DNA of 64,000 nucleotides from Gaeumannomyces sp. JS-464 (GCA_002197995.1 NGZR01000006.1:682001-746000), one strand, 5' to 3'; shown: positions 24,313-33,759, numbered from the stretch's first letter. The notes: generated from the sequence alone by a model not told the origin. A program made the numbers and translations.

Positions 24313-26173
24313 ACGTGGTTTACAAGCGAGTCGCGCATATAAACGAGTCGCGCATTTTCCAATGCGACACGCGTTTCCCACTTTCAACCTTAATTTTTTA
24401 ACAACCACAAATAAAATCGATATCGAAAAAAGCTAGGATTGTTTTCGCTATATAGGCAATCCAATTTAATCGGGGATTAAGTTTGCGTTTAGCGGTTAAA
24501 ATTTACGATATTCCTAAATCCACACTGCGCGACCGACGCGCCGGCCGACTTGCTCGACGTAATAGCATGCCTAAATTACGGAAATTAACGGAATCCGAAA
24601 AAAAAGCGCTTATTAAATACATAATTAAGCTGGATTTACGAGCATTCCCTCCCCGGCTTTTTAATATTAAAAATATAGCTAACTAACTGCTCGTTAAACG
24701 CGACGCGGGCGTTGTCGGTAAAAATTGGGTCGCGAACTTCGTTAAGCGCCGCGCAAAGCTCGGCACGCGCTAAATTCGAAAGTACGATTACTAAAAGGCC
24801 AAATGCGAAAATCCCAAACTCGTTTTTGCGTGGTTCGATTTTATACGGAACATTATGGCCAAATATAGCATCCTAAATAACGACATTTACAATTTCGACA
24901 AAACCGGCTTTTTTATAGGTATAATCGCCGCCGTTATAGTTATTATAACATCGAAAAGCCGTAATAAAGCAAAGCTAATCCAGCTTGGCAACCGGGAATG
25001 GGCTATAATTATCCAAAGGGTTAATTATTGCGGCTAGGCGATCCTTTTTTTTATTATCGTTAAAAGGCAGTACCATTTGGCCAATTAGTATTCGAAAACC
25101 GACTTTTCACGCGATTGGGTTATTTTAACGAGTTTTAACGGGTGGATTACGAACGAGCTCGGTTTAAAATGGATTCGGCATTTCGATAAACACATTGCAA
25201 TTCGCAGGAAAAGGTCCCATCGTTTATTAGTGCTAAACGGGCATAAAAGCTACTATTCGACGGATTTTAAGCTTTATTGCTAAAAACATAACATTATTAC
25301 GCTTTGCATGCTTTCGCATTCGTTTTACTTCTTTTAGCCGTTTAACGTTAAATGTTTTAACCCGTTAAAAAAAGCGTACGGTTAACAAATCGAAAACCTA
25401 ATAAAGTTATACGTTAACTACGTAATTAAAGTCGAGTTCCTTTCGGCGTTTAAAGCGGCATTTTTTAACTTTATAACCGAAAAAAACATTTAAAAAGGCT
25501 TTTAAAAAGCTAGTTTTACTCCTTTTAATCCGCGTTCGGTTTTGGAAAAGCTGGATGTAAAGCTACGAACTTTAACACCCCCGAAGGAGCTTTTAAACAA
25601 CGCCGAACTTTGGACCTCCAAAACGCCGCGGATAGCTAAAGAAGCAACTTTGCAATCCGAACATATTAAAACTCGGATTTCCAATTACCGGAGCAGCTTT
25701 CCGTTATTTATTTTAACGGCTATAAACCAGCTTGCAAAAAGAACGAGTTCGATTATGCATTAAATGGCCCTTTTTAAAGCCGAAGTTGCTTCGCTACGCA
25801 AAGCGAACAAGGCATTAAGCAAACGCCGGAAGGTTAAAAAAACACGTGTTCGATAAAAAGGGTTATAAACTGTCGAAAAAATACGTAATGTCCTAAACCA
25901 AAAGGAGCTGGATGGGTAGTTATAGCAAAAAATGCGCGATTATAAAGGTTAATAAAGAAAAGCGATAACGATTTGTCGGCGATATGGCATTTGCGGTAAA
26001 ACCGAACATAATGCGCGCATTTGTTAGGAAAAAATAAAAATGTTCGATATATACAATTTCGAGTAGTTTAAATGGATTTTTGGCGTTATTAGGTTGGCAT
26101 GCGCGTCGATTAACCGGAAGTCGGGTGTGGGTGCGCGACTCGCTTATATGCGCGATTCGCTTGTAAACCACGT
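24313..26173 (+). mobile_element. D1: Fot1/pogo-like transposon in element C
   Basis: 1861 bp flanked by TA (24311-24312 and 26174-26175). Its termini ACGTGGTTTACAAGCGAGT and ...GATTCGCTTGTAAACCACGT are inverted repeats. Inside each terminus the AAGCGAGTCGCGC motif is repeated once. It encodes a transposase on the plus strand. Confidence 0.88.
24470..26080 (+). pseudogene. D1 transposase (Fot1/pogo family)
   Basis: This is a DDE transposase that cuts and pastes at TA. In order: psq-type helix-turn-helix (LAVKIYDIPKSTLRDRRAGRLARR, 24483 on); CENP-B-type HTH (LTESEKKALIKYI ... FPPRLFN ... NWVANFVKRRAKLGTR); catalytic region with YNFDKTGF (about 24890), LVLNGHKS (about 25230) and PFNVKCFNPLKKAYG (about 25340); and a C-terminal CGKTEHNARIC zinc-knuckle-like end (about 26000). 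The second and third catalytic Asp residues have become Asn. TAA codons interrupt the frame. It is inactive, but the family is unambiguous. Confidence 0.85.
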
Positions 26174-26231
26174 TATTATAATATAATAACATTAAAACTA
26201 TTTTACGCTTTAACTCGTACTAATAACGTTA

Positions 26232-26660
26232 ACGTGGTTTACAAGCGAGTAAGCTAAACAAGCGAGTGGGCCACGACGAAATCCTATATTAAACGCGTTT
26301 TTCGATACCCTTGCTAACTCGGCCAATTTAAGCCCAAATTTAACCAAATTTAAGCAGGTTATATTTAATTAAATAGGAAATTTAATTTAATTTTTTTAAA
26401 TTTTTCTTATTACCCGTTTACGGTTAGTTGCATATTGTGCACAGTGTATTACACAGTGCTACGAACTAACCTTAAAAGGTAATAATAAAAATCTAAGAAA
26501 ATCAAATTAAATTTCCTATTTAATTAAATATAACCTGCCTAAATTTGGTTAAATTTAGGCTTAAATTAGCCGAGTTAGCAAAGGTATCGAAAAACGCGTT
26601 TAATATAAAATTTCGTCGTAGCCCATTTGCTTATTTAGCCCACTCGCTTGTAAACCACGT
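26232..26660. mobile_element. 429-bp fold-back MITE with Fot1-like termini
   Basis: Flanked by TA (26230-26231 and 26661-26662). The two halves are near-complete inverted copies: each starts ACGTGGTTTACAAGCGAGT, then runs through CGAAAAACGCGTTT and TTAATTAAATAGGAAATTT. They meet at a short centre around 26440-26460 (GTGCACAGTGTATTACACAGTGC). Inside the terminus it has AGTGGGCC, as in D3/D4, rather than the AGTCGCGC of D1. There is no coding capacity. It was presumably moved by a Fot1-like transposase. Confidence 0.85.
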
Positions 26661-26662
26661 TA

Positions 26663-26972
26663 TTATTATTATTTAAATTATTAATTTAAAAACTAATATT
26701 GTTATTACCGTTTAAAAACGGCGAATTACTATTGCTATTACTTTTAACACTATTATTATTACCGCTATTATTATTATTATTGGAAAAACCGCTAAATAAC
26801 GTTTAATCGCTAACGTCGTTTTCCAAATTCGATATAAAAATGTTAAACTCCGCTTTAAACTTAACGAAAAAATTATAAACTACGTTTTCGTTTTAAAGCT
26901 TTTAACGATATATAAGCGGAAAACTAGTAATTAAACCTTAAACTTCCTCGTTATAATATTTAATAATATGGT
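26663..26972. other. Element C fragment rich in ATT/TTA triplets
   Basis: Sequence of element C stranded between the MITE and D2. It contains runs of (ATT)n/(TTA)n at about 26750-26790. Read on the opposite strand these would be Asn/Ser-rich codons, possibly a low-complexity region of the retrotransposon. No domain recognised. Confidence 0.35.
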
Positions 26973-26974
26973 TA

Positions 26975-28832
26975 ACGTGGTTTACAAGCAAGCGACACAC
27001 ATAAGCGAGCGATACACCCACACTTAACCTTTAATTAATTAACGCGCATGCCAACCTAACAACGCCAAAAATCCATTTAAACTATTTGGAACTGTATATA
27101 TCGAACGTTTTTACTTTTTCCTAACAAATGCGCGCATTATATCCGGTTTTGCCGCACGTACCACATCGCCGACAAATCGTCGTCGCCCTTTTTTCTTAAC
27201 CCTTTTAATCGCGCATTTTTTATTATAGCTATCCATCCAGCTTTTCCTGGTCCAAGCCATTTCGTATTTTTTTAACAATATGTAACCCTTCTTATCGGAT
27301 ACGTGTTTTTTTGGCTTTCCGGCGTTTGCTTAATGCCTTGTTCGCCTTGCGTAACGAAGCAATTTCGGCTTTAAAAAGGGCCATTTAATGCATAATCGAA
27401 CTCGTCCTTTTCGCAAGCTGGTTTACAACCGCTAGTATGGGTATCGAAAAGCTGCTTCGGTAATTGGAAATTCGAGTTTTAATATGTTCGGATTGCGAAG
27501 TTGCTTTTTTAACTGTCCGGGGCGTTTTGGAAATCCAAAATTCGGCGTTGTTTAAAAGCGTTTTTAGCGGAATTAAAATTCGTAACTTTACATCCAGCTT
27601 TTTTAAAACCGAATCCGGATCGAAAAAAGCAAATCCAGCTTTTTAAAAACCTTTTTAAATGTTTTTTTCGGTTATAAAATTAAAAATGCCGTTTTAAACG
27701 CCGAAAAGAATTTAACTTTAATTACGTGGTTAATGTATAACTTTATTAGGTTTTCGATTTATCGACCGTACGCTTTTTTTAACGGGCTAAAACACTTAAC
27801 GTTAAACGGTTAAAAAAAGTAAAACGAATGCAAAAGCATGCAAAGCGTAACGATGTTATATTTTTAGCAATAAAGCTCGAAATCCGTCGAATGGTAGCTT
27901 TCGTATTCGTCCAGCACTAATAAACGATAAAAGCCTTTTATGCGCGATATTATATGTTTATCGAAATGCTAAATCCATTTTAAACCGAGCTCGTTCGTAA
28001 TCCACCCGTTAAAGCTCGTTAAAATAACCCAATCGCGTGGAAAGTCGGTTTTCGAATACCAATTAGCCAAATAATACTACCTTTTAACGATAATAAAAGG
28101 AAAAATCGCTTAACCGTAACAATTAACCCTTTAAATAACTGTAACCCATTTCCGATTGCCAAGTTAAACCAGCTTTGCTTTATTACGGCCTTTTAATGTT
28201 ATAATAATTATAACGGCGGTAATTATGCCTAAAAAAGCCGGTTTTATTAAAATTATAAATGTCGTTATCCAAAATGCCATATTTAGTTATAATGTTTCGC
28301 ATAAAGTCGAACCACGCAAAAACGAGCTTGGGATTTTCGCATTTGGCCTTTTGGTAGTCGTACTTTCGGATCCAGCGCGTGCCGAGCTTTGCGCGGCGTT
28401 TAACGAAGTTCGCGACCCAGTTTTTGCTAACAGCGCCCGCGTCGCGTTCGGCGAGCAGTCGATTAGCCATATTTTTAACATTAAAAAGCCGGGGAGGAAA
28501 TGCTCGCGAATCCAGCTCGAGGATGTATTTAACAAACGCCTTTTTTTCTAATTTTGTTAATTTTCGTAATTTGGGCGTGCAGTCGCGTCGAGCAGGCCGG
28601 CCGCGCTTTCGTTTGGCGAAAGTGGCGAACGCGACCGAGTAGATTTTAACGGCGGCCCGGATGCTCAGTTTTGGGTTCGATCGCAAGGCCTGGAAAGCGA
28701 AAATCAATCGGCTTTCGTTACTTTGGTTTGGCATGATTGTCGGTGGAGGAATTGGAGGCAAAAGAAGATATGTCGCGTTTTCGTAATTCGTGTGTCGCTC
28801 GCTTGTGTATGTCGCTCACTTGTGAACCACGT
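26975..28832 (-). mobile_element. D2: Fot1/pogo-like transposon in element C, minus strand
   Basis: 1858 bp flanked by TA (26973-26974 and 28833-28834), with termini ACGTGGTTTACAAGCAAGC and ...CTCACTTGTGAACCACGT. It has the same family, length and internal arrangement as D1 but the opposite orientation. Its transposase N-terminal half is the best preserved in the window. Confidence 0.88.
27090..28761 (-). pseudogene. D2 transposase (Fot1/pogo family)
   Basis: The first 192 residues (28761 down to 28183) are open. They start MPPIPPPTIMPNQSNESRL, then give a psq-type HTH (AAVKIYSVAFATFAKRKRGR) and a complete CENP-B-type HTH (EKKAFVKYILELDSRAFPPR ... NMANRLLAERDAG ... NWVANFVKRRAKLGTRW). The DDE domain then begins, but its first motif reads YNFNKTGF, so the catalytic Asp is Asn. 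Downstream of 28183 the frame is broken. The C-terminal zinc-knuckle region lies near 27130-27170. The chosen start is the first Met of the open frame and gives the usual family N-terminus. Confidence 0.85.
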
Positions 28833-28834
28833 TA

Positions 28835-30432
28835 TAATAGTTACTTATAACTTAATAACGAAAGCCGCGCCGAATACCGCAATAACGAATAACCGCTCGC
28901 GTATAAATAAAAAAACGACGCACGTTTTCCTTTTGCCAGTTAATAAAACGGCCGATAATGCAATTAACGAACTAATAACGCGTAAAGTTTTAAATGCAAC
29001 TTTTATTATCGGTATTATAAATGCGAAGCTGCATAAATACGACGTTAGCTCGCGATTAATCCAACGGGGTAATATCGCGTTTACGATAATAACGCGCTTA
29101 CTTAGCGTAAAAACATCCACTTTTAACGGAGCTTTTAGCGATTTCCTAACGCAATAAAGGTGTTTGCCAGCTTTTAAGCCTCGGTATACGCGGCCGCTAG
29201 CTTACGCTAGATGCGCTTTTACTATAAACGGATAAACGGTTAGCAATAATAATTAAACAGTAAATAACCGGCGTTACACTTATATTACGACTTTTTTTTA
29301 AGCTTTTAACGCCGCGCTATTTGTCATTTTGCGTGTTCGTGCAAATAAAACCATTAAAAAGCTTATATATCGATATAAAAACGGTTTGGATAAACTGCAA
29401 TTTAAATAACGGGTAATCGGCCGGGTTAACCTATTGCGAAGCGTCGTTATCCACGTGCTCGTTAGCCTCCTACTAGTTAAACTTCACGTTATAAAAAAAG
29501 GCATAACGAAAAAACGACTCGCTAAAAGCTTAAAAAACGACGAGGTTATTAAAATCGCTACGTAAAAACGCTAACGGTTAAACAGCAACCAATTAGCAAA
29601 CGATAAGCGAAAATAAAACGGGGAAACATTTATATTATTACAAAGTTTATTACGGTTGTTACATTAATCGCATAAATTTAACTACTAGTTAAAACGACGA
29701 CCATTACCGAAATGGAACGAAAATTAAATGGTAACAAATATTTAGTCGAATAACGGCGGAGCGCGAGCGATAATTAAAAGCTTTATACGTTAAAACGCGA
29801 TACGCAAGCAATAAATACAAATGCGGACGGTAAAAACCGTAGCACGACCGACGATATCGCCGGAACGAAAGTAAATTAGCGCTATTACAATAACGGCGAA
29901 AAACCGGCGAAACGCGAAATTTTAAAATAAAAAAACGGGAAATGTCGTAAAACAAATAAAAAAAAAGGATAAAAAACGGCGGGAATAAAGCGGGGCGATA
30001 ACGCGACGATATTTTTTAAATATAAAAAGTTGTGGTATTATAAAATATCGCGGTACGTTGCTAAAAAACGGCGAAAAAAAAAGGAAAAGCCAAAAAAAAA
30101 GCAAATAAAACACGGGCGAAACGACGCGTTAGCGCCGGACAAAAAAACAAAAAACTAGCAAAGCAATTACGCCGCGCGCGCGGCGCCGTAATAAAAAAGG
30201 GAGAGGCAATTCAACGGGTGGTAAAACGGAGGTAAAAAAGGGGTAACGAAACGGGCATAACGCACACGAGCACACCGCGCCCCAATAACGCGGGGTATAC
30301 ACGAAAGCACGAAACCATTAGCAAAACTACGGCAGTTTAACGACGACTCGACAATTACCCGCCAGCAAAATAACACACGAATACCAACCTTAATTTGCAG
30401 TTAAAAACAACTGCGGGTTTAAGCAGGGGTAT
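28835..30432. other. 3' region of element C
   Basis: RIP-affected sequence between D2 and the 3' LTR. An open stretch on the plus strand (about 28840-29157, containing NKTADNAINELITRKVLNAT) has no recognised domain. The rest has only short frames. It ends in the purine-rich AAGCAGGGG just before the LTR. Confidence 0.45.
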
Positions 30433-30654
30433 TATTACGGAGCGATCCCCAGCTACCACCTAACCACTACCTAATATTACGGAGCGATCCCCAGCTACCA
30501 CCTAACCACTACCTAATATTACGGAGCGATCCCCAGCCACCACCTAGCTTGTATATATACGGCCTTCCGCCACTAGATAAATGGGAGTTCTTTCCTTTCC
30601 CTCCTCGCGCAACAACAAGCTCTTTTCCTAGCACTTAGGTGTTGCACTGTGACA
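30433..30654 (+). repeat. 3' LTR of element C (little RIP)
   Basis: 222 bp, TATTACGGAGCGATCCCC...TGCACTGTGACA. It contains three copies of the 42-bp unit TAATATTACGGAGCGATCCC... and a TATATATA stretch at about 30552. It keeps CC and GG pairs that read TT and AA in the 5' LTR, and it marks the right edge of heavy RIP in the left stack. Confidence 0.72.
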
Positions 30655-31084
30655 CTCCTTAACCTCCTGTTGGGTAAGGTAAAAGGCTAAAAGTACTGCG
30701 GTGGGCTCCAGGGTTTAAGGACGGCCGTCCCAAGGCGCCGGGCTTATAGCCTCGTTTGCAAAGGGATCGGGTGCCTCGCTTGCAAAGGGATCGGGTGCCT
30801 CGCTTGCAAAGGGATCGGGAGGGTCGTTTATGGAGGGATCGGGAGGGTCGCGTGCGGAGAGGCCTGCAGAAAGGGCCGGGCCCTCGCTTGCAGAGAGATC
30901 CGACGAGGTCGCCGTCGGTTGAGAGGATAATAACCTCGTTCATAGCGCTCTTATTGGTGCTCGTTTTATTGTGCGCGGAAACCGATTGCTAATGGATTAG
31001 AAATGGCGAAAAATGGAAATTCCCTGCCAAATTGCGGGGCTGCGACATCGGAAAACACAGGCGGTGCACAGGCTAAAAGTGGGG
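30655..31084 (-). pseudogene. Probable N-terminal region of the MULE gene, with 24-bp tandem repeats
   Basis: GC-rich, barely mutated sequence between element C and the right MULE end. The minus strand has an open frame from 30943 (MNEVIILSTDGDLVGSLCKR...) that enters an octapeptide repeat (TRSLCKRG). The repeat is encoded by a 24-bp tandem array (about 30750-30870; unit CCTCGCTTGCAAAGGGATCG plus 4 bp, about 4-5 copies, the last ones diverged). The order and strand fit the 5' end of the transposase gene, but I see no FAR1 or WRKY-like zinc finger, so this could equally be non-coding filler. Confidence 0.4.
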
Positions 31085-31130
31085 CAGGTGAGTGCCATTA
31101 GCAAAAAGGGGGAGTGCGGGGATATAGCCT
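31085..31130. repeat. Right terminal inverted repeat of the MULE
   Basis: GCCATTAGCAAAAAGGGGGAG then TGCGGGGATATAGCCT, the inverse of the left end at 813-862. It is followed by the 9-bp CATTTTAAA at 31131-31139. Confidence 0.75.
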
Positions 31131-31197
31131 CATTTTAAATCCGCGTTCACGCCGACAATTGCCGAGCCTGACGCTCTTACTTAAGGCGCCGTACAAG

Positions 31198-31206
31198 CAT
31201 ATAAGA
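31198..31206 (+). promoter_or_regulatory. TATA-like box upstream of the epoxide hydrolase
   Basis: CATATAAGA lies about 95 bp before the ATG at 31297, a plausible core promoter position. The distance between the MULE TSD and the ATG is only about 157 bp, so the promoter was either very compact or was separated from upstream elements by the MULE. Confidence 0.35.
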
Positions 31207-31296
31207 TCTAAACTGGGCATTAAAGAGACCGTCGTCGTTTCACGCGCAGGGAAGTTATATGATACTGACCACAGCGATACACATCTGACCTCTACC

Positions 31297-32623
31297 ATGA
31301 GTGGTATAGACATCCGCCCTTTCCACATCTCCGTACCCGACTCGGAGCTGGCCAAGCTCAAGGCCAAGCTGGACGCTGCTTCGTTCCCCGACGAAACCGA
31401 GTTTTCCCAAGACTGGGGCTGCGGTGTCCCCCTAGGCGACGCTAGCGACTCGTCTCCCGTTGGCGGGATGGCTTCGACTGGCGCGCCGCTGAGGCGAAGC
31501 TGAACCGACTCCCCCAGTTCACGACCGTCATTGAAGTGGACGGCTTCGGGCCTCTGCAGGTACACTTTGTTCACCAGAAGAGCAAGCGCGCGAACGCCAT
31601 TCCTCTGCTATTTTGTCACGGATGTAAGCGCTGTCAACAGGAGCTGTGCTGATTTTAAGCGCAGACGAGCGCTGCAAAGGCGACAATTAGCTGACTGGGA
31701 ATGCCACACAGGGCCTGGGGGCTTTTGGGAAGCCAACAAGCTGCTCCCGCTCCTGACCGCGGACAAGGAGGGACAGCCGACGTTCGACGTCGTGGTGCCC
31801 TCGCTGCCCAACTTTGGCTTCTCCGACGGCGTCTCCAAGCCGGGCTTCGGCGGGCGCCAGTACGCAGAGACTCTCCACAAGCTCATGCTGCGCCTCGGCT
31901 ATGACAAATACGTCACCCAGGGGGGCGACTGGGATACCGCATCACGCGGACTCTCGGCATGCTGTACCCGACCACGTCCTCGCCTCCCACCTCAACCACA
32001 TAAATGTCAACAAGCCGCCGACTTTGACCAGCCACCCATGGCTGTTCCTCCTGTTCCTCGTCACGCCGCTCTCGGCCTCAGAGCGGGAGGGCACCCGGCG
32101 CACCGAGTGGTTCGAGCGCTTCGGCTCTGGCTATAACCTGGTGCAGCAGACCAAGCCCGCGACCCTCGGCCTCGCTCTCGCGGACTCGCCCATCGCCCTG
32201 CTGGCCTGGGTGTACGAGAAGCTGCGTGATTGGACCGGGGAGGATTACACCTGGGAGGACGACGAGGTGCTCGAGTGGATATCGCTCTACGCCTTCTCGC
32301 GCGCCGGCCCCGCCGCCAGCGTGCGCATTTACCACGAGGACTCGCCGCGCGACGGCAAGAGGGGGTGGACCGAGGTCCTCGACTGGAACGGGGCCGTCCC
32401 GCTCGGGCTCTCGTACTTCCCGCGCGACCTGTTTGTGCCGCGGAGCCTGTACGGGCGGACGCTGGGCCCCGTGGCGTTTGAGCGACGGCACGAGAGGGGC
32501 GGCCACTTTGCCGCGCACGAGGTGCCGGAGGTTCTGGCTGGCGATTTGAGGGATATGTTTGCGCTCTCGCCCGGAGGCCTCGGGAGGAAGGTCTTGAAGA
32601 CGCTAGGGAAGGAGGCAGCATAA
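31297..32623 (+). pseudogene. Microsomal-type epoxide hydrolase (EHN plus alpha/beta hydrolase), three frame breaks
   Basis: Epoxide hydrolases of this type open epoxides to diols through a covalent ester on an Asp. From ATG 31297 (MSGIDIRPFHISVPDSEL) the EHN domain runs to GVPL. Around 31445 one base is missing, and the frame resumes as [20 protein letters not shown]. An 88-bp intron (31624-31711) joins CHG to WPGGFW, restoring the HGWPG oxyanion motif. The nucleophile motif GGDW is at 31924-31932 with Asp at 31927-31929. One base is missing right after it (about 31933) and another near 31972; the frame then runs openly to TAA 32621. The catalytic His (RGGHFAAHE) is at 32504-32506. About 410 residues would be typical for the family. 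Base composition is GC-rich with no RIP. The breaks may be real decay or base-call errors in homopolymers. Confidence 0.85.
31624..31711 (+). other. Spliceosomal intron in the epoxide hydrolase gene
   Basis: GTAAGC donor, CTGAC branch site at 31691-31695, CACAG acceptor, length 88 bp. Splicing joins ...CAC GGA T with GG CCT GGG, giving HGWPGG, which is exactly the conserved family motif. The size and signals are typical of filamentous ascomycetes. Confidence 0.85.
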
Positions 32624-33162
32624 GGTGGTTGTTACATGGATAATTTACTCACAATGTGTTAGATTGCAATGTAGCATGCTCTAACCACCTTGCGGGTTGC
32701 TGGAGAGCCAAAGGCAACCCCCATAACATTCAGGGGTCACTCCTGAGAGAGATGTGGGTCAGATGCTGGATCTGAGCCACTGGGTACCAAGAGCGACCAC
32801 ATTGTGAGAACTCTGAACGTCCCAAAGCCAGCTGGAGTTATCCAGACTCGGGTATTATAATCATAAATCACCTCACCATGAATTTCAACTGAACTGAAAA
32901 CGACGACAAACGTCCTCCCCTTCCCCCCCTCCTCCCTAACCCCTGAAAGCCACAACCGCCAAAACCAAACCTGTTGGCTCGGGCAATTACCTACCTCCCT
33001 CATAAGGTAGACAGCCTCGTGGGCTGCGCCTTTGTATTCTTCTTCTACTTTTTATCTCTCCTTCCACCGCCGCCACGCTCCCCCGTCTGGCTTCTGCGCC
33101 ACCTCTCCTCGCCTTTTCCTAACCTGGTTTCTTCCGTCCCTTGTGGACAGCGCTCCCGCACT
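32624..33162. promoter_or_regulatory. Intergenic region with pyrimidine-rich leader
   Basis: The first half shows nothing specific. From about 33030 to 33155 the plus strand is strongly C/T-rich (TTCTTCTTCTACTTTTTATC, then CCGCCGCCACGCTCCCCC), a usual feature of filamentous fungal promoters and 5' leaders. It lies just before the ATG at 33163. Confidence 0.4.
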
Positions 33163-33759
33163 ATGAACAGCGGCAGTGCAAACGCGGCATCATCCGCACC
33201 CTCAAGGCCGGAAGGCCATCCGCGGCCTGGCATGGACGTGACCCAGGGGCTCAATAAAATCTCCAGGCAAACCCAGGACGATAGCATGAACTCCCCACGG
33301 CGACGAAGCCGAGCGCAAGCTAGCCGCCGAGGGCAAGAAGCACAACATCGTCCCGAGCAGCAGCCTCTGCCGCCAGCCTTCCTCATGACCGCGCCCCCGC
33401 CATCCGCCCCTACCGGCCCGGCCACCCCCACCGGTCCTGCCTCCGCCGGCGGTCCCGGAGGCCCTAGCGCACCGCCCGGCTTCGAGCACAGCAACCCAGG
33501 CGGCCCCGTCGGTGGCGTGCCGGCCGGCCCTAGCGTCCCCCCACCTATGGGCCCGCCAGGAGGGATCCCTGCTGGATTCGGCCCTCCACCACTTGGCGGT
33601 CACGGCGGCCCTCTACCTCCGCGCGGCGGACCGCCCCCCGGGTTCGGAGCCCCCCACCACGGCCCTCCCCACCACCTTTGCCCTGGTTCTAGTTTTGGTG
33701 CACGGATGCGCCCGTTGCGCGCTTTATCGCACCTCGCATTCCCATTTCCCCCACTTTAA
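33163..33759 (+). CDS. Hypothetical Pro/Gly-rich protein, possibly truncated or frame-damaged
   Basis: The family is not recognised. From ATG 33163 the frame reads MNSGSANAASSAPSRPEG, then GMDVTQGLNKISRQTQDDSM, a basic segment, and from about residue 65 a Pro/Gly-rich tail (PPPSAPTGPATPTGP ... PPGFGAPHHGPPHH) typical of disordered scaffolding or RNA-associated proteins. Between about 33305 and 33352 a neighbouring frame gives DEAERKLAAEGKKHNIVP, which looks more protein-like than the basic segment in the open frame. Lost bases in homopolymer runs could therefore have shifted the frame there and back. The 3' end stops in sequence resembling the following AT-rich region, so the gene may be cut short. 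A start upstream in the same open frame is possible but lies in the pyrimidine-rich leader. Confidence 0.4.
   Translation: MNSGSANAASSAPSRPEGHPRPGMDVTQGLNKISRQTQDDSMNSPRRRSRAQASRRGQEAQHRPEQQPLPPAFLMTAPPPSAPTGPATPTGPASAGGPGGPSAPPGFEHSNPGGPVGGVPAGPSVPPPMGPPGGIPAGFGPPPLGGHGGPLPPRGGPPPGFGAPHHGPPHHLCPGSSFGARMRPLRALSHLAFPFPPL

Larger units (their letters stand above)
18443..30654 (+). mobile_element. Element C: second Ty3/gypsy family, plus strand, carrying nested DNA transposons
   Basis: Related LTRs lie at 18443-18619 and 30433-30654, both beginning near T-RTTACGGAGCGAT. An AGCAGGGG tract precedes the 3' LTR. Between them are gag with a zinc knuckle, RT, RNase H and integrase in Ty3/gypsy order. 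D1 (24313-26173), a fold-back MITE (26232-26660) and D2 (26975-28832) interrupt the 3' third. No matching 5-bp TSD was found: AATAT on the left, CTCCT on the right. Its coding sequence differs from that of A, B, E and F. Confidence 0.75.
813..31130 (-). mobile_element. Mutator-like (MULE) DNA transposon split by nested LTR retrotransposons
   Basis: The termini are inverted copies of GGCTATATCCCCGCACTCC, followed inward by a T-rich run, then GCTAATAGCACT on the left and GCTAATGGCACT on the right. A 9-bp direct repeat flanks the whole. Removing element A (2134-17225 plus one TSD copy) and element C (18443-30654) leaves about 3.0 kb, a normal size for a fungal MULE. The remaining pieces (813-2133, 17231-18442, 30655-31130) encode, on the minus strand and in the right order, a MULE transposase core and a SWIM-type zinc finger. 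The A insertion has a perfect TSD. The C insertion does not, so continuity across 18442/30655 rests on the matching termini and TSD. Confidence 0.72.

Noticed and set aside
30427..30560. Three regularly spaced 42-bp repeats, considered as a small CRISPR-like array.
   Set aside because: There are no unique spacers, the units abut as tandem repeats inside an LTR, and the context is eukaryotic.
32061..32621. Long Arg/Pro/Ser-rich minus-strand frame.
   Set aside because: It is the antisense shadow of the GC-rich epoxide hydrolase 3' exon; composition is an artefact of GC-rich codons.
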